Shown here in pieces: positions 1 to 12,421 of a stretch of DNA of 64,000 nucleotides; within the stretch, counting starts at the first letter, position 1; each line of letters opens with the position of its first letter. The position numbers were made by a program, and so were the translations under genes. The stretch spans positions 24,157,493 through 24,221,492 of the forward strand of contig OX419759.1 of the NCBI GenBank assembly GCA_948567375.1. Reading direction: 5' to 3'. The stretch is from Lunularia cruciata. Taxonomy: Eukaryota > Streptophyta > Marchantiopsida > Lunulariales > Lunulariaceae. A model generated the notes under the pieces. It saw only the letters and a list, made by a program, of their open reading frames with translations, made no database searches and had not been told where the DNA came from.

Positions 1-485
1 CCGCTGGAAATTTGGTGAGTCCTTGCTAAACGCAGCCTTGGACAAGCTTGCAGGATTCTTCAGATAGAGATTCACTATAAATGGTCAATATCCATGTTGT
101 TATCGATGTAGATTGATCATGAGTTACAGAACGTAGAATGCATCTATGTACTACAACATTCTCTCTCAAAACGCTGCAGATTCACGTCCAGTGGAATCTG
201 CAGCAGTGATCCATCCATCGATGAAATTCAACCATCTTCAGAAGTTGCAGTCTCATGGGTGGCATGTTTATCATAGTCATACCTTAGTACTTCTGAAGCC
301 ACTAACTATCTGATCACGAAATATTAAACATTTTCATTTACTGGTTTCTACAGGTATGGTCGACGGGCACGGAATCTGCTGGCGCTACGAGGATGGAGTT
401 CAACATGGACGAAGGCAATTTGATTCTGTACCACAGCACTGGGGCCATAGTCTGGGAAAGCCGTCTCAACAACGGTGCTCCATGA
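1..485 (+). CDS. 3' end of a bulb-type (B-lectin) mannose-binding lectin domain gene, partial
   Basis: Two exon pieces read in one frame. Bases 1-14 end at a GTGAGT donor, and the frame resumes at 354 after a TTTCTACAG acceptor, running to TGA at 483-485. The joined phase-0 reading gives Ala-Gly-Asn-Leu, then Val-Trp-Ser-Thr-Gly-Thr, then a strand ending Gly-Asn-Leu-Ile-Leu-Tyr and a Val-Trp-Glu-Ser. These are the beta-prism repeats of GNA/B-lectin domains, which in plants occur in secreted lectins and lectin receptor kinases. The protein stops about 40 residues into the second exon, so either the window holds the last exon of a small lectin or this is a truncated copy. No kinase domain follows. 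The longer frame starting at 356 is out of phase and not the gene. Confidence 0.6.
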
Positions 486-1780
486 GGGGGCGTCTGTATG
501 CAACATATAACCAGACCAAAAGCCATGTTATAGAACTTTTCGATAGAAAAGACTATGTTGAATACAGCTAGCTATACGTAACTAAGAATTAAGGCTTTAG
601 GCAGATTAGTCAATCTGCAGGTCCAAAGTACTAGTGTCGGGTTGAGTTGAGCTCAAAGCCCTATGCTTGTTTCTTGTTTCCTTTAAGTATATATACAAAC
701 ATAATATACGATTTACAAGCACTGCACAGATTCATAATATATGATATCACAATCACTGCACAGACACATAATATATGATATCACAGTCACTGCAAGATTC
801 TGGGTCATTAAGGAGAATGAACTGTTCTTTTTGTTGGAGTGAGGAGGAGATGGAGATCTTATTTAACTGAAAGCTCGCAATCGCAAAAATTGCAATCATC
901 TAACATGGGTCCAGAATTCGAACATATTATCTTACTTTGTCATTTCTGTGGTGTAACTTTGAGCGTTTGCTCACCATTGTTGGAACTTTTCGAGTTTCTG
1001 TAAAGGATAAGCTTGTTGGTGATAAGATTCAGATTGAAGTCATCCATCTTTCGCAGATCACCTCCGTACATAAGAGGAGATTTTATATTCGCTCATAGCG
1101 TCGATTGGCCCGGGAGTGCCATCTCAAGAACAATCAGGAAACAAAATAACGCTAATGCTCATCCCAGCTAGCTCCAGACTGGGCGGGTGCTTGTATTCTA
1201 CCCGATCCTTTCTCATGTTGGACAGCTCAAAATGAAGGTGTTGATCAAATTGTACAAATGACTTCTTGAAACCCGATGGCACATGAAACTTCCATCAGTT
1301 CCTATGCTACCATTTAACTTCCATCAGTTCCTATGCTACCATTTAACTTAAAGAAAATAACCGTTGGAGGTTGAGCAATGCTGCCGTGACCTACTTCGTG
1401 CATTCGAAGCCCTTATCCTGCCTCAGAAGCAGTATAACGGATCTTAGTGATTGAGAATCTCGACCACTGAGCTAGATTCATGTTCTTTGCAACTACGAAT
1501 CAATCACTATTGTATTTCTTTACATACACTGGCGATCTGTTCACCTTGAGACAGTGAGCAGTTCTGATAGGCAATGTACTTGACGTCTGCAAGTCAAGTA
1601 CTCGTGACGCATCTTATCGACTAGCTTCCGATAACAGAAGCTTGCCTACCCAAATGGATACAGCAAATGACAAGCATTTGTTGCTCAATACGCCTTCAAC
1701 GTAAGTCCAATGATTTAGCCTCGTGTCTGCTTTGTAATTTGTCGAGAGCTTATTTTTACAATACCTGGGTCCGTGAGCAG
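486..1780. other. Intergenic stretch with a 29-bp tandem duplication
   Basis: No coding potential that I can support. Bases 1287-1347 hold two back-to-back copies of a 29-bp unit beginning AACTTCCATCAG. The TATA-rich stretch 690-790 contains a short repeated motif around ATAATATATGATATCACA. A tRNA-like segment lies on the minus strand near 1400-1475 and is listed separately. Confidence 0.5.
1400..1475 (-). other. tRNA-like A and B boxes (degenerate tRNA or SINE head)
   Basis: On the minus strand TAGCTCAGTGG (plus 1464-1474) matches the RNA polymerase III A box, and GGCTTCGAATGC (plus 1400-1411) resembles a B box. They are about 52 nt apart, which would suit a tRNA with a long variable arm. 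I cannot fold a convincing acceptor stem, so this is more likely a tRNA-derived relic than a gene. Confidence 0.25.
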
Positions 1781-2087
1781 TATGGCATCCAAATGGCAGC
1801 ATGGTCAGGCTAGGATCTGTGGAGAAGGTCAGTAGCGGCAAATTTACAAGAAAGAGTGCGCACCTCTCAACGAATTACATACCAGAAGAAACTGGATACT
1901 CAGGGCAATCTTCCCAATCAATGCACCTGAAGATGGCATTCTCGCACCAACCTAGCAGTGTCAAAGTGAGAAAGTAAATATCCCCAATAATCACATATTT
2001 CGCTTGTGATACGCTACATATTTACGAGATGGTTTATTTCTTTAGACAAGCTGGTATCGCACATCAGGTCCACAGGAAATTCAGTAG
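1781..2087 (+). CDS. Possible 3' end of an unidentified two-exon gene
   Basis: An open frame follows an acceptor-like GTGAGCAG at 1780 and runs to a GTGAGA donor after 1965. A TTTCTTTAG acceptor ends at 2045, and the frame continues in phase 0 for 14 codons to TAG at 2085-2087. The joined tail would end Ser-Gly-Pro-Gln-Glu-Ile-Gln. The splice signals fit each other, but the 75 or so residues are Ser-rich and match no family I know. It could equally be chance or a decayed gene end, perhaps part of a lectin-kinase locus given the B-lectin fragment upstream. Confidence 0.22.
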
Positions 2088-3189
2088 ATCATAGTTCGTC
2101 AAGCCCTCAATCACCTGCAGTTCAAAGACAACGAGACCCAAACACATCTGCATTCAGAGATCGGTGGGTCTACAAAATCTGATCGAGACATACTGTCGAC
2201 GGCCCTCAAAGGATTCGGACTTACTTCTTCACCTAGATTGAACAATGCCAGAATTAGTAAATGTGGCATGTTGGACTAAGAACTTTAGCGAATACCGGTG
2301 CTACCGGTTGTATCATCCAGCTGGAAGTTGTTACAAAATGTGCAGTCATGTTTTACTGACGATCCATAAGTACAACATAATGTCAGGGGGAAGGTCCTTT
2401 TTGGCCGTTGACAAATATGTCGACTTTAAGTTGACAAGAGCATGAGGTTAGATTGGACGATTTCTTGACGTTCACGAGAAAGCTCTCCAGGGATATCGTG
2501 GAATGGTATCCAAGCTTTCGCTTCGTTTCCAGTTGTTATTATCCGGTCTGACGTGCATTTTTGTTTTGCAATATTACAGTATGAAGCAAAAGGTTTGCAT
2601 GTGAACTTGTGGTTTTGCGACGTAAGATATGGGGGTGGACGCTACTTAATTCCCTGAACCCGACAGGTTCGTTCGGTATCACACAAGGCGGCAGTATTGA
2701 TGTCCCGCATAACGTGAATACCAAATTTGAGTTGCGGGAGAGTGCGGAGTCGCGAGAGGAGAGACGTGAGAAGATATATCCATAATTTCTGAGTGCTCTC
2801 TAGCCTATAGCATTCAAGTGAATAGTAGATTTTTTTTTTTTTCAAATCCAGTTCCATTGGTAATTAGATGGAAGTTAATTAGATTGAAGAGTATGGAAAA
2901 TTGAATGAAAAGTTATAAGTAATTTTAGTTTCTTTTAGAGTTTAGAATGATCATTACACATTGAAAGGAATTGGTATTGAATTTTCATTTTTAGTCTCTA
3001 AGTTTTCATGATTAAATTTCATGATTAAAAATCAAATTTTGGAGATGAAAATTGAAAATCATCGAGAGTTATAATTTTTAGGGTTCGGAGAAATTATTTT
3101 CTTATGTGAGTTAGGATGTGAATGATTGTGATTTTATAAATATGAAAAGATATGGAGCGGAGCATCATGTGTTACTATCATTATTCTTG
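2088..3189. other. AT-rich intergenic DNA
   Basis: Several short frames are present without family resemblance. The segment 2830-3160 is AT-rich with runs of T and A. Nothing functional is recognised. Confidence 0.4.
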
Positions 3190-3501
3190 TACTAGCCATG
3201 GTTACATCTTCTCATGTCAGGATGCCTAGAGCGGCTCAAGATACACCATACTCGGTGTATCAACAACACTTTACCTCGCAAGAGGTGAAGACCCATGTGT
3301 GAAGGATGCACAAGGACTATGATTGGATCACTTGGGATACACACATGTGACAAGCGACCACCTCGACAACCATATCACTTGGGATTACGTATGTTTTTTC
3401 TACCCCTTTGTTGAGCGTTCTAGGGATACCGAGTCATGGGAGTGGTTAGTTTCTCAAGCGTGTTGCATTTTTTAGTTATTTGAGACTAGTTTTCCAGGTC
3501 T

Positions 3502-4794
3502 ATGTTATTCCATTGGCTACCATGCACACTCCACGATGAGGCTAGACAGGCTTTTTGCTTACCACTTGATCGTTTGGCACGTGATCCCTTGGACGAGCTA
3601 GCATGGTTCTTATTCCTCTTACTCCCTCAATGGTGTCTTTGTTATGCTAGAGAGGGACGTGCGGAGCATAGAGAGGTGGCTGCTAGATTTCATCGATTCC
3701 GAGCGGGGGATTGGGCAGCCCTTCAGGAGGAGTCGGTTAGGGCTACACGATTTAGGAGACATGCATCATCACAGGATACCAAAGAGTCTACTTGATTACA
3801 ACAATGTAGGACATTGGATCAGGTGGGAGAGTTTAGTAGAGCAGCACAAGCACTACACCCTTTGTCTATGGCGAGTCCTATTGATAAGACTATCTCTTCC
3901 TTATGCTCACTACATCCTATAGCAGTAAAGGGACTACCACTAGAGATCTTTGATTATCAGCCTGAGCAGCCTTTATGTCTTGATAGGTCGCTATTTGCAC
4001 AAGCATTGTGCATTGCCCTTGCCTTTCCTCAAGAGGCGTGTCAAGGATGGTTTATGAGCACCTTAGAGATTGCTTCCATGCAAATGATCCTTCTAGTGGT
4101 TTTACTGAGTTGTTTCAGGTGGCTGTAGCAGTAGCGAGAGGAGACATTCCTATGTCTATTAGTCGGGTGTTAAATGCTAGTTGACTTCTCGTGATGGAGA
4201 ATGAAACGTTGGGCAGTAGACCAATTTCTATTGGAGAGATCTTTCTACGTTTGGTCAGTCCTACCATTGTCCTTCAACATCATTCTCCCTTTTGACAGCA
4301 CTTCAGTCCACATCAATTTGGAGTAGCTACACCTAGATGATGTGAGGCTATATCTTTAGGCATTAAAGCACTCCTAGATATCCATTCAGAGTAAGTCGTC
4401 CTACAAGTGGATGTTGAAAATGCTTTTAATAAAGTCTCATGGGCATCCATCTTTAGAGAGCTTAGGGATGCTAGTGGATCCTTGGCGAGTCTCATACCTT
4501 TTGTGCGGTCTTTTTATGGCTCTCTTGCTTCCCTTTACTACCAGCACGGTGGTTCACAAGAGGGAGTCACCATCTTGGAGTCCGCTGTTAATATACATTA
4601 GGGAGATCCTTTGGGGGGACCCTTATTTACCATGGATCACTTTAGAGCTCTCCTATCTACTACTTTGGTCATGCCAAGTTGTGTATTTCCCTCCTTGGCA
4701 GATGATACACACATCGTAAGCCCTATAGATAAAATTAGGTAACCCTTTGACTACTTGATTACCAAGCTACATCTAGTAGGCTTGAGAGTCAAGT
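3502..4794 (+). pseudogene. LINE ORF: N-terminal region and reverse transcriptase core, first part
   Basis: Frames switch several times. Residues read Asp-Val-Glu-Asn-Ala-Phe-Asn-Lys-Val-Ser at 4410-4440, the RT motif holding the first catalytic aspartate. After a TAA-type stop comes Gly-Asp-Pro-Leu-Gly-Gly-Pro-Leu-Phe (about 4602-4630). The catalytic Ala-Asp-Asp-Thr-His motif follows near 4695-4712. Stops interrupt the frame at about 4182, 4294, 4337 and 4393, and again before the Gly-Asp-Pro block. The first 600 bases show the Leu/Trp-rich N-terminal region usual in this LINE family. The gene continues after the solo LTR at 5220. Confidence 0.7.
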
Positions 4795-5219
4795 TGTAAA
4801 AGACCAAGACCAAGGAGAGAAATAGGAGAATGGAAACTCACATTGGGACACTTGAATGAGGGAAAACTCTGAATGTCTAGCATGAGCTTTGGCTCTTGTA
4901 TTTATAGGGATCATACAAGGCCCTTGAGAAGCTTCTCAGGAAGCTTCCTTTAACCGCTTTCTTGGAGTGCAAGCCAAGTTAATTGGGAAGTTTCTCAAGA
5001 AGCTTCCTTCTAGAAGTCGCTTACTTGGTGTGCAAGCTAAGCTAGTTGGGAGCTTCTACAAGCTTCCTTCTAGAGTTACCTACTTGGGGTGCAAGCTAAG
5101 CTAGCCGAGAAGCTTCCCAAGAAGCTTCCTAGATACTTTTGGAATATTCTAGGTTAATTTGTCTTATTTGTTACTTTGTTAGCACTACTAATTTCGTCAC
5201 GAAACTCCATATTGTCACA
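4795..5219 (+). repeat. Solo LTR, family A (same family as the chromovirus LTRs)
   Basis: The 425-bp segment starts TGTAAAAGACC and ends GTCACA, and aligns along its whole length with the LTRs at 26707-27129 and 31915-32337. It is flanked by CAAGT (4790-4794) and CAAGG (5220-5224), a 5-bp target duplication with one mismatch. No internal sequence remains, so it arose by recombination between two LTRs. It sits inside the LINE reverse transcriptase, which resumes at once on the other side. It contains the same alternating AAGCTTCT-rich palindromic stretch as the other copies. Confidence 0.93.
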
Positions 5220-6060
5220 CAAGGTGTCAAAGTGCAAGGCATGGTCCCTTTAGGTATCCCTCCCCACCTTGAGCTTCCAAAGGAGTGTATCACATCCACA
5301 GATGGACTTTTTGTTCTTGGAGTGCCAATAGGATCAAAGGATTTTGTCACGTGCTTCTTAGACGTTACCTTTGCAAAGGATGTTCTCTATGAGTATGACC
5401 TCCCATTACTATGAGATCCGCATGTAGCATTTGGTATACTCTCCTCCATTATTGCTTGTCAACCATCCTACCTCATCTATATAGTTCTCCCCTCATCGTC
5501 CTTCTTATCACGTATGAGAGCATTTGATATGAGGATTATAGGAGTTTTTGGTGATAGTATTGGACCAGGGATATTTGAGTGTGTGATAGGGGATTTGGCA
5601 CGTACATAGATGGATCTACCAATCTCATGTGGTGGGGTTGGCTTGCTATTTATGGAGGAGACAACACCTATAGCATTTTTGGGTAGTTGGGCTCTCTCGG
5701 CACCCCTACTTTCCTCTCATTTTGTGGTTGTTGATAGGCCAGTTTTGGAGACTTATGTGACAGAGGTGGAGGGAGGATCCTTTTCACTCTAGATGTTATT
5801 ACGGCAGACAAGAGATGGTCTATCCCCACAGGCATGAGAGTATTTTCCACCTTTTGCTTCACTATTGTCAGATTGGACTAGAGGTTTATAGTCTTCCTTG
5901 ATTGAGCAACAGTGTGAGCATACGCTACATTCTCTCTTAGTTAACTTGTCCATTCCTTAGACTACTAGAGCATGTTGATGCACTATTCCTTTCTCACTTT
6001 GGGAACACATTTGGTGCTTATCTATGGAGACTATAGATCAGAGGCTATAGGTAAACCCGT
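5220..6060 (+). pseudogene. LINE reverse transcriptase, second part (thumb/connector)
   Basis: Directly after the solo LTR the frame reads Pro-Leu-Gly-Ile-Pro, then Val-Leu-Gly-Val-Pro-Ile-Gly. Near 5515-5680 come Ser-Arg-Met-Arg-Ala-Phe-Asp and Cys-Gly-Gly-Val-Gly-Leu. These follow the RT catalytic motif in this LINE family. In-frame stops occur at about 5412 and 5608 and repeatedly after 5790. Similarity fades near 6050. Confidence 0.6.
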
Positions 6061-8150
6061 AACTACTCATCTGAACACACACGTTACCTAACCGCCAGAA
6101 CCCTCCTCTCTCGTAACTAGTACTTTTGCTATTGGGAAGGGTAGTGACTGGCAACCTAACCTATCATCAAAACACTCACTCTTGGTCTGTTGGTCATCAC
6201 CTCTATCATTACCAAGGAGAAATACATAACACTCTTAGAAGGAAATAACATAAGCGCAATGCCCGCACACCAATCCAAATTGGGTGTACAAACAGGCATA
6301 CAAGCACAAAGAGGATCCAATCACAAGAATATGGCAACAACTCTTTATACTTTTTTTTTGCAAAAGAGCTTCAAAGCCTTCTTGCTTTGTCATCAAGCTC
6401 ATTTCAACCTGTACTTCAAGCCTCTTCCAATTTGAACTTCAGATCTCAACAATTTTCTATTCCAAGTGGAGAATTTCTATGTATTCTTGATGGGGAAAAC
6501 TCTCCATAGCTCATATAACCATAACTTTTTTTAGCTTGGATTTAAGAGTTCTAGAATTCAATGGGAAGCTTGTGAGATAAGCTTTCCAATGACATAAAAT
6601 AAGGCTCAATAAAATCACTACAGCTCCCTTGACAAGCTCTCAAAGTTTGCCAAATGTTTCATGACTTTCACCCTAATTTCAAAATCCCTATTTTTGCCCC
6701 TTGTTCTTGTCAACTTTCCCCTGATTTCTAAATCAGATGTTCACTTGATTCTCACAAAACACTCTGGAAATTTGAACTCTCAATCATAATCAAAAAAGTG
6801 AGAGAATTGACATTCAATTTTGATAGAAAAAAAAAATATTCATCCGAGCTTATGATAGTCTTTTTAGTAAAATTTATTACATCAAATCTCACTCTCTATA
6901 AATCCACAGCCAACTAAATTTTCCATAGTAGTTTTTCATGCTCTTTTTTAACACTCTAAAAAGTTTGATGGCCTAATTCAAACCCCAATCTCTAGATATG
7001 GATCAATTTTTGAGTTGGGCTAACTTGTGAGCTCTACAAACCCAAGTAAACTTGATCCAAGACTCTGAATTATCTATTTAAATAATTCACATGAAACCTT
7101 CACAAAAAGGTGCAAAAAAAAACCAAAAACAAGGCTGGAAATTTTCATAAGGTATCTCAAACCACAACTTGGAGAGTGACCAAAATTCCAAACCCAATCA
7201 CTAGCTCTTCTCCATCACCTTACATCTCAAGAGCTTCAACTTCAATCAACAAGATCTGATTTAAGATTAACCCAAAACTAGAATTTCTTAAGCTGAATAT
7301 TATAAGCACTTTGTCTACTCTCCAATCCCATTAACAAATAGTGAAAATGTCTCAAGAAGACCTCTCAATTACCTACTTTGTGCTCTAGGGTATGAATTCT
7401 ACCCCCTTGATTCAATTGATAATATCCCTACTAGAATCAGCTTAAATTGCGTGATTTCTATCTTTAGATTATAGTCTGTCAGCTCTTCTTTTCAACCATA
7501 GTTCTCATTCTTCAAATGGCCTCCTCAAACTCCTTCAATGGTCAAAAAACTGCAGACTCCTCTCTTGGGAACCAATCTCTTGCACATTTATCCTTTAGTC
7601 TTTTTACTTTTTGACAAATGGACCCCACAACTCCACCTTGAAGTTTATTTTGGTCTTTATTTTAGGCATTCCCCAACTATAGAAGCACATATATTGTCAA
7701 GTCCCATACATGCTCATAAGTAAACATTGGAAGGACGATAGGATCCTGGTTTCTCATCACCGACTCCATGAATACCACCCTGAAACATGCCACCAACCAG
7801 TCCCCTGAGCCATCACGGTGCAAAATCTGAACCGTGATGAGAAAAGGATTAAGGAGTGGCAAATCGGGAGCATGGGACATCTCATGCTCAAACGCTTCCT
7901 CTAATGATCTACCACTCGCGCACTACTACAACTCTCACTCCCAACGTCCTCCTCCCCCTCGAGACTCCTTGAATAAAACACCCCTCTGTCTCTCCACTCA
8001 CCCTCATCTATATTCATCAGAGCCCTCAAACATGATAAGATTGTAACCCATGTGGCCAATCACATACATGTACATAGATTGCTCACATGGCAACATCTCA
8101 TCCGTCGGATCTAACATACAACCTACACCACTAATGTGGAGATAAACCAT
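6061..8150. other. Unclassified insert between the two halves of the LINE
   Basis: The LINE frame is absent here and resumes near 8180, so this is probably a later insertion of about 2.1 kb. It is AT-rich, with no reverse transcriptase, transposase or long ORF. I found no convincing LTRs, terminal inverted repeats or target duplication. It may be a non-autonomous LTR element or a chimeric insertion. Confidence 0.4.
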
Positions 8151-8179
8151 GATAAGTCATTTTTTTACGGGCTATGCAA

Positions 8180-8830
8180 ACCACAACACGACAACATCTT
8201 TGCTCTTGCTCCTACAAGAGTGCAAGCTCTTGGATCCTAGGTTGACCGTGCATTATAGCATTCCGACTTGCACCAACTACTTTCTCTACAACGATGAGGT
8301 TCTGCCTAGGTCTGGTCCACTCATCTGCATCTTCATTACTCACTTGTGAGTGTGGTTCTACACTAGATGTAGCAACGGTCCACATGACACGGTGTCCTTT
8401 TGGAGGACAAAGGATAGCTACCCATGATGCCATTAGGGACATAGTGTTTGCTATGGCACGAGAGAGTGGATACTTGGCTTGGAGGGAGAGTTTGTATGCT
8501 TTGCAAACAACACGTGTCAGTGCAAACTTATACTTTTTCCGAGATGATCAGGTGACAATAGCGGATGTCGTGGTTAAGGATCCTACGCGGGATACAATTT
8601 TGGAAGGAGTGATTACCCATCCCCCTGGATGGGCGGTGAGTGCAGCAGTAAGTCGCAAGGTCTCCAAGTATAGGGGCATGCAGCGAGGTCACCTCTTTGT
8701 TCCTCTAGCCTTGGAGTTATATATTCATATAACTCCGCATTTGACACATTTCTCAAGGAGTGCACGAGAACTTATCATGTTAGGCACAAGGGGTACCACT
8801 CTCATTCTCATACTTTGTAATATATTTTAG
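8180..8830 (+). pseudogene. LINE ORF C-terminus: Cys/His finger and endonuclease-like domain
   Basis: The open frame from 8294 (178 residues) reads Cys-Glu-Cys-Gly, then His-Met-Thr-Arg-Cys-Pro, then Arg-Ile-Ala-Thr-His-Asp-Ala-Ile-Arg-Asp. Next come Ile-Ala-Asp-Val-Val-Val and Glu-Gly-Val-Ile-Thr-His-Pro. A Cys/His finger followed by Asp-Val and Asp/Glu-x-Val/Thr strands is the C-terminal restriction-endonuclease-like module of this LINE type. It probably makes the target nick. The ORF is open to TAG at 8828-8830, longer than any other piece of this element. Confidence 0.65.
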
Positions 8831-8871
8831 ATAACATGTGTCCATTGCTCTATAGAGTACAATGGTTGGTG

Positions 8872-8985
8872 CAATCCATAGGAGAGCAATCACATTAGGT
8901 GATGTTTCTCTAGATGCTCCAATTGTTACAATCCATAGGAGAGCAATCACATTAGGTGATGTTTCTCTAGATGCTCCAGTTGTGT
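8872..8985 (+). repeat. 57-bp tandem duplication in the LINE 3' region
   Basis: Two adjacent 57-bp copies start CAATCCATAGGAGAGCAATC at 8872 and 8929, differing at one base near the end (AATTGT versus AGTTGT). They lie in the presumed LINE 3' UTR. A similar but single sequence occurs near 17200. Confidence 0.9.
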
Positions 8986-9060
8986 GTATACAGTATGACT
9001 TGGCATAGCTTGGATATCTTAGGTGTGTTAGACTCTATTGGGGCTTAGCCCCATTTTACC

Positions 9061-12000
9061 CTTTTGTCTCTCCCTTGTACGGGCTTGATGGGGTATTCCC
9101 ATCCTTCGATTATTCTACGCGGTCACATTCTACTTAATTTGAGTCCCATGTTTTGCACCACCGGGCTACGACCTTGAACCCGTTCGCTCCTGCCGGGGAA
9201 AGCCAACGGACGTGATCAGGCTGCGGCCGACCCCACTTTTGCTTTTGCATCATTTTCTCTGAACCACAAATAGTCGACCACAACACATTGCGCATGACCT
9301 GATTAGCACTCATTCATATCTTTGCTCCTTCATTGTCCGGTCTCATCCGAGGAATCACCAATTAAATTTTGCCGACAAACATACATGCACTCATATGGTC
9401 GTCATATTAAATTCTCATCAGGAGAAAGATTTCGATCACCTGTTGGGGCAATGTGTATTCCTAATCTCGGTTTTCTGCACAGGTTGCAACTCCAAATAAG
9501 AGCAGCAACAAACTCGACCAGTCGGTCGAACTCATAGTGACGTCGAATCACATTCTTGTGAAATTTTGATGGTGATGAATGTTTAGTCTGGAGCAAAACC
9601 AGTGAATCATATGCAATGCAGTAGGTACTGTACATGTGGTCCTTTGTTTCCTAGCCAGCCTCGGTGAGGAAACTCAACGTTCATGTTGCCTAAACCTCTA
9701 CAAAGCGTTGATGATATTTTAGCGCGCATGCATATTTGAAGGACGACGTGTTCTCCAAGTACTACGTGAATTCGAAGAAACCTGCGGGTGATTTCCTGAG
9801 TCCAAGCATAAAGAATGATAGTCATTTTTAACATGTCGATCTTCAGCTTCGTGGTAACTTGTTGCAGAATTCTACAAAATGTTGGTGATATTTTAGAGTG
9901 CATATATATTTAAAGCCTTAGGACGGCTTGTTCTCTAAGTACTATGTGAAGCAACCTGCAGATGATTTTCGAGTCCAAGCATAAAAAATGATAGAAACGT
10001 ATTTGCATGTTCTAAGTACTATGCGAAGCAACCTGGAGATGATTCTTAGTCCAAGCATCAAGAAGGATAGAAACATATTTGCACATTATATGTCCATTTT
10101 CAGTTTCGCGTAAAAACCAAAATGGAGTGCTATTAAGTCTAAATATGATAATATGTTTATACTTCTTTTTTTTAATTAAATCTATTATGAGCATCTGAAG
10201 TCGATCGATTTAATAATTATTACATATATTATTAAATCAGTACAAACTTGAATTGTATCCAACATCACACGGGAGGATGTGCCCCAGTTAGCACACACAC
10301 AGATGAAAATAATTACTTCCACTTAATATAATCTAATAATCACATACAATTAATGTAATATAATTTCACAGTTAAACAAACCACATCCCACTAGTACCAA
10401 GTACACTACCTCACCCAGGCAAATGTTACTCTCAAAATCATAATATCTTGAGAATACGAACCTCTTCTTCTCATCTATATTTCTTAAACTTGATACTAAC
10501 TGGAACCATAGTGAGAAACCAAAAGGGTAATCATACGGCATATCACCAGCATCTAATGAAATCACACAAGACTATACAAAACTTATAAAGCTTCATAACT
10601 CCATGACTGAATCTCCATGATCTTCAGTTCTTATATCAACAAAATACAAAAATGTTTGGATTCTTTCGTTGCTAACGACATCATCACCCACTTTTCAACA
10701 TCAGTGTCCTCTCCCTCAGAACACATTGACCGTCTACACTCCGGCTTCACTCTTCCTCCATGTATCACCTCGATCAGCCATCCGACCTGTAACTACACGC
10801 ATGGTTTTGAAAGTGGGCAAGTTGCGAGAGATCGATAGTTGTTTCCTTGTAGGTAGATTTTTCGCCAAATTAACAATACACAAAGCGTTGGAAAAGTTTA
10901 CCACCTAACTGTCCCATTGTCCCGTTCGTACCCCGCACACCTACAAAGTCCAGTTTTCGCACTTGTCTATGTATGCCCCGCGAAAGCACCCTGAGTAATC
11001 CCAACTGAATAACTTTCCCATTTCTCGTGAATCCGGACTGTGTGCGAAAGTGGTGACTTTCGTCCACATAATTGGATGTTAATCAGTTTCCTTGTCAGGC
11101 ACAGATAATCCCCTTATGAGAGCAATTCCAGCGAGGGCCTCAATCGGGTCTTTCTGTAATGTGGTAAAGAAGAACACAGACTGCACTTCGTGCCAGTTGT
11201 GGTACAGTTTTGGTGTTTGTCGTGTCTTGATTCGGGCTAGCCTGATGTGCATTGCCTACTTGATTCGGGAAGGAGGCTACAAGGCTCAGCGCCAGAGAAT
11301 TTCAACGACACATTACACAGAACACCAAACTTGATATGCCTAGGACGAGGATATTGGTCACTTGATAGTCACTGGAGACCTGGTAAGTAGTCAAGGTAGA
11401 GGACGAGTATGACTCATGCCGAGAACTAGCACGATGGGATAAGCAGTTAACACCCTACTGAATCGGACCGCATGATGGAAAATAACGATGAGTCCCCCAC
11501 AAGATGTGTACTCGTTTTGCATCACCTAGAACTAATATGGTGGTCTACATAATCAAACCATACGGCAGACAGTGCAAAGATTTGCTTATCGCTTGTAGTA
11601 TGAGTGTACGCAGCATGACCTCAACCCACCAGATACTCTCCTCAATCAAGAAGCCCTGCTTGCTTTCCGCCGAGCCAGACAGCATAATCGCCAGGTAGAG
11701 CTAAGAGTAAAACCCCGCCACACCGACTATTACAGTGATGCTCAAAATAGAGCTGGTATTCTATTCCCAAGAATTTATCAAGGTTGATATACTCGTCCTC
11801 TTCAGATCTTGCTCAGCTGCACGTTGTTGGATAATGACATCTGTACACAAATTCCATACGTGCTTCGCACCGACCTTACTACAAAATTACGTGGCATGAA
11901 GCTTTTACATCGATGAAGACACCGACGCACTTCTCCCAATGTAGGGAATTTCCAGACAACCTCGGCTGCGCTTGTCGTCCAACTCACATCGAAACCTCGT

Positions 12001-12421
12001 TTCGCCAGCAAGATAATTGGCTGCGTTACCGGCCTTACGTTGGTGTAGGAAACCCAGTCATGAAATCTCACAGTGGTTCCTTATCACCATTATAAAACAT
12101 ATTTGGTTGGTCCGTTGGTTCCTCTCCGAGCTTTCGTCCGATCCAAAGTAGCGCCTAACCGCTTCTTCAGGCGGCTTGCTGGGCTGGTTGCGCTCGCAGT
12201 GACTTTCAGGATTCAAACTTCACTGACAGATCTATATTTAAGCAAGCCAAGCTTAGTCAGCAACCGGATGGGAGGCAAAGTCCAGATGATCTATTAAGGA
12301 GTTTCTCACTGATACCACACAGATCTGCCTGGACTTCCCTCATTCCAAAAACATAATGTACTCATTGCTTGGAGATGATCAATTCTCACAAAGAAACGAG
12401 CTCATATTTCATGGAGAAGCA
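9061..12421. other. Non-coding region downstream of the UBP22-like gene
   Basis: Short frames only, none with a family signature. It includes the imperfect repeats at 9700-10080 and AT-rich DNA at 10140-10400. The part nearest 12421 should contain the 3' UTR and polyadenylation region of the minus-strand protease gene, though I see no unambiguous signal. Confidence 0.4.
9700..10080. repeat. Three imperfect direct repeats, about 110-180 bp apart
   Basis: The pattern GTTGATGATATTTTAG ... CCAAGTACTACGTGAA ... GAGTCCAAGCATAAAGAATGATAG occurs at about 9698-9820 and again at 9880-9995. A shorter third copy lies at 10008-10075. The copies differ by many substitutions and small gaps. No coding frame runs through them, so an old tandem duplication of non-coding DNA is likely. 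Confidence 0.7.

Larger units (their letters stand above)
3190..9060 (+). mobile_element. Decayed non-LTR retrotransposon (LINE with C-terminal endonuclease-like domain), interrupted twice
   Basis: Protein pieces appear in the order of one LINE ORF. An N-terminal helical region (3502-4150) is followed by reverse transcriptase (4200-4735 and 5225-6050) and a C-terminal Cys/His finger plus restriction-endonuclease-like domain (8190-8830). A solo LTR occupies 4795-5219 and an unclassified 2.1-kb segment occupies about 6060-8150. The body carries many in-frame stops and shifts of frame, so it is inactive. The 5' limit is approximate. The 3' limit is placed after the GGGGCTTAGCCCC segment near 9045, assumed to be 3' UTR because a related tail occurs near 17.1 kb. 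Confidence 0.7.

Noticed and set aside
338-571. Overlapping frames on both strands at the B-lectin exon
   Set aside because: The exon is read in another phase, fixed by the splice junction at 353/354 and the lectin motifs.
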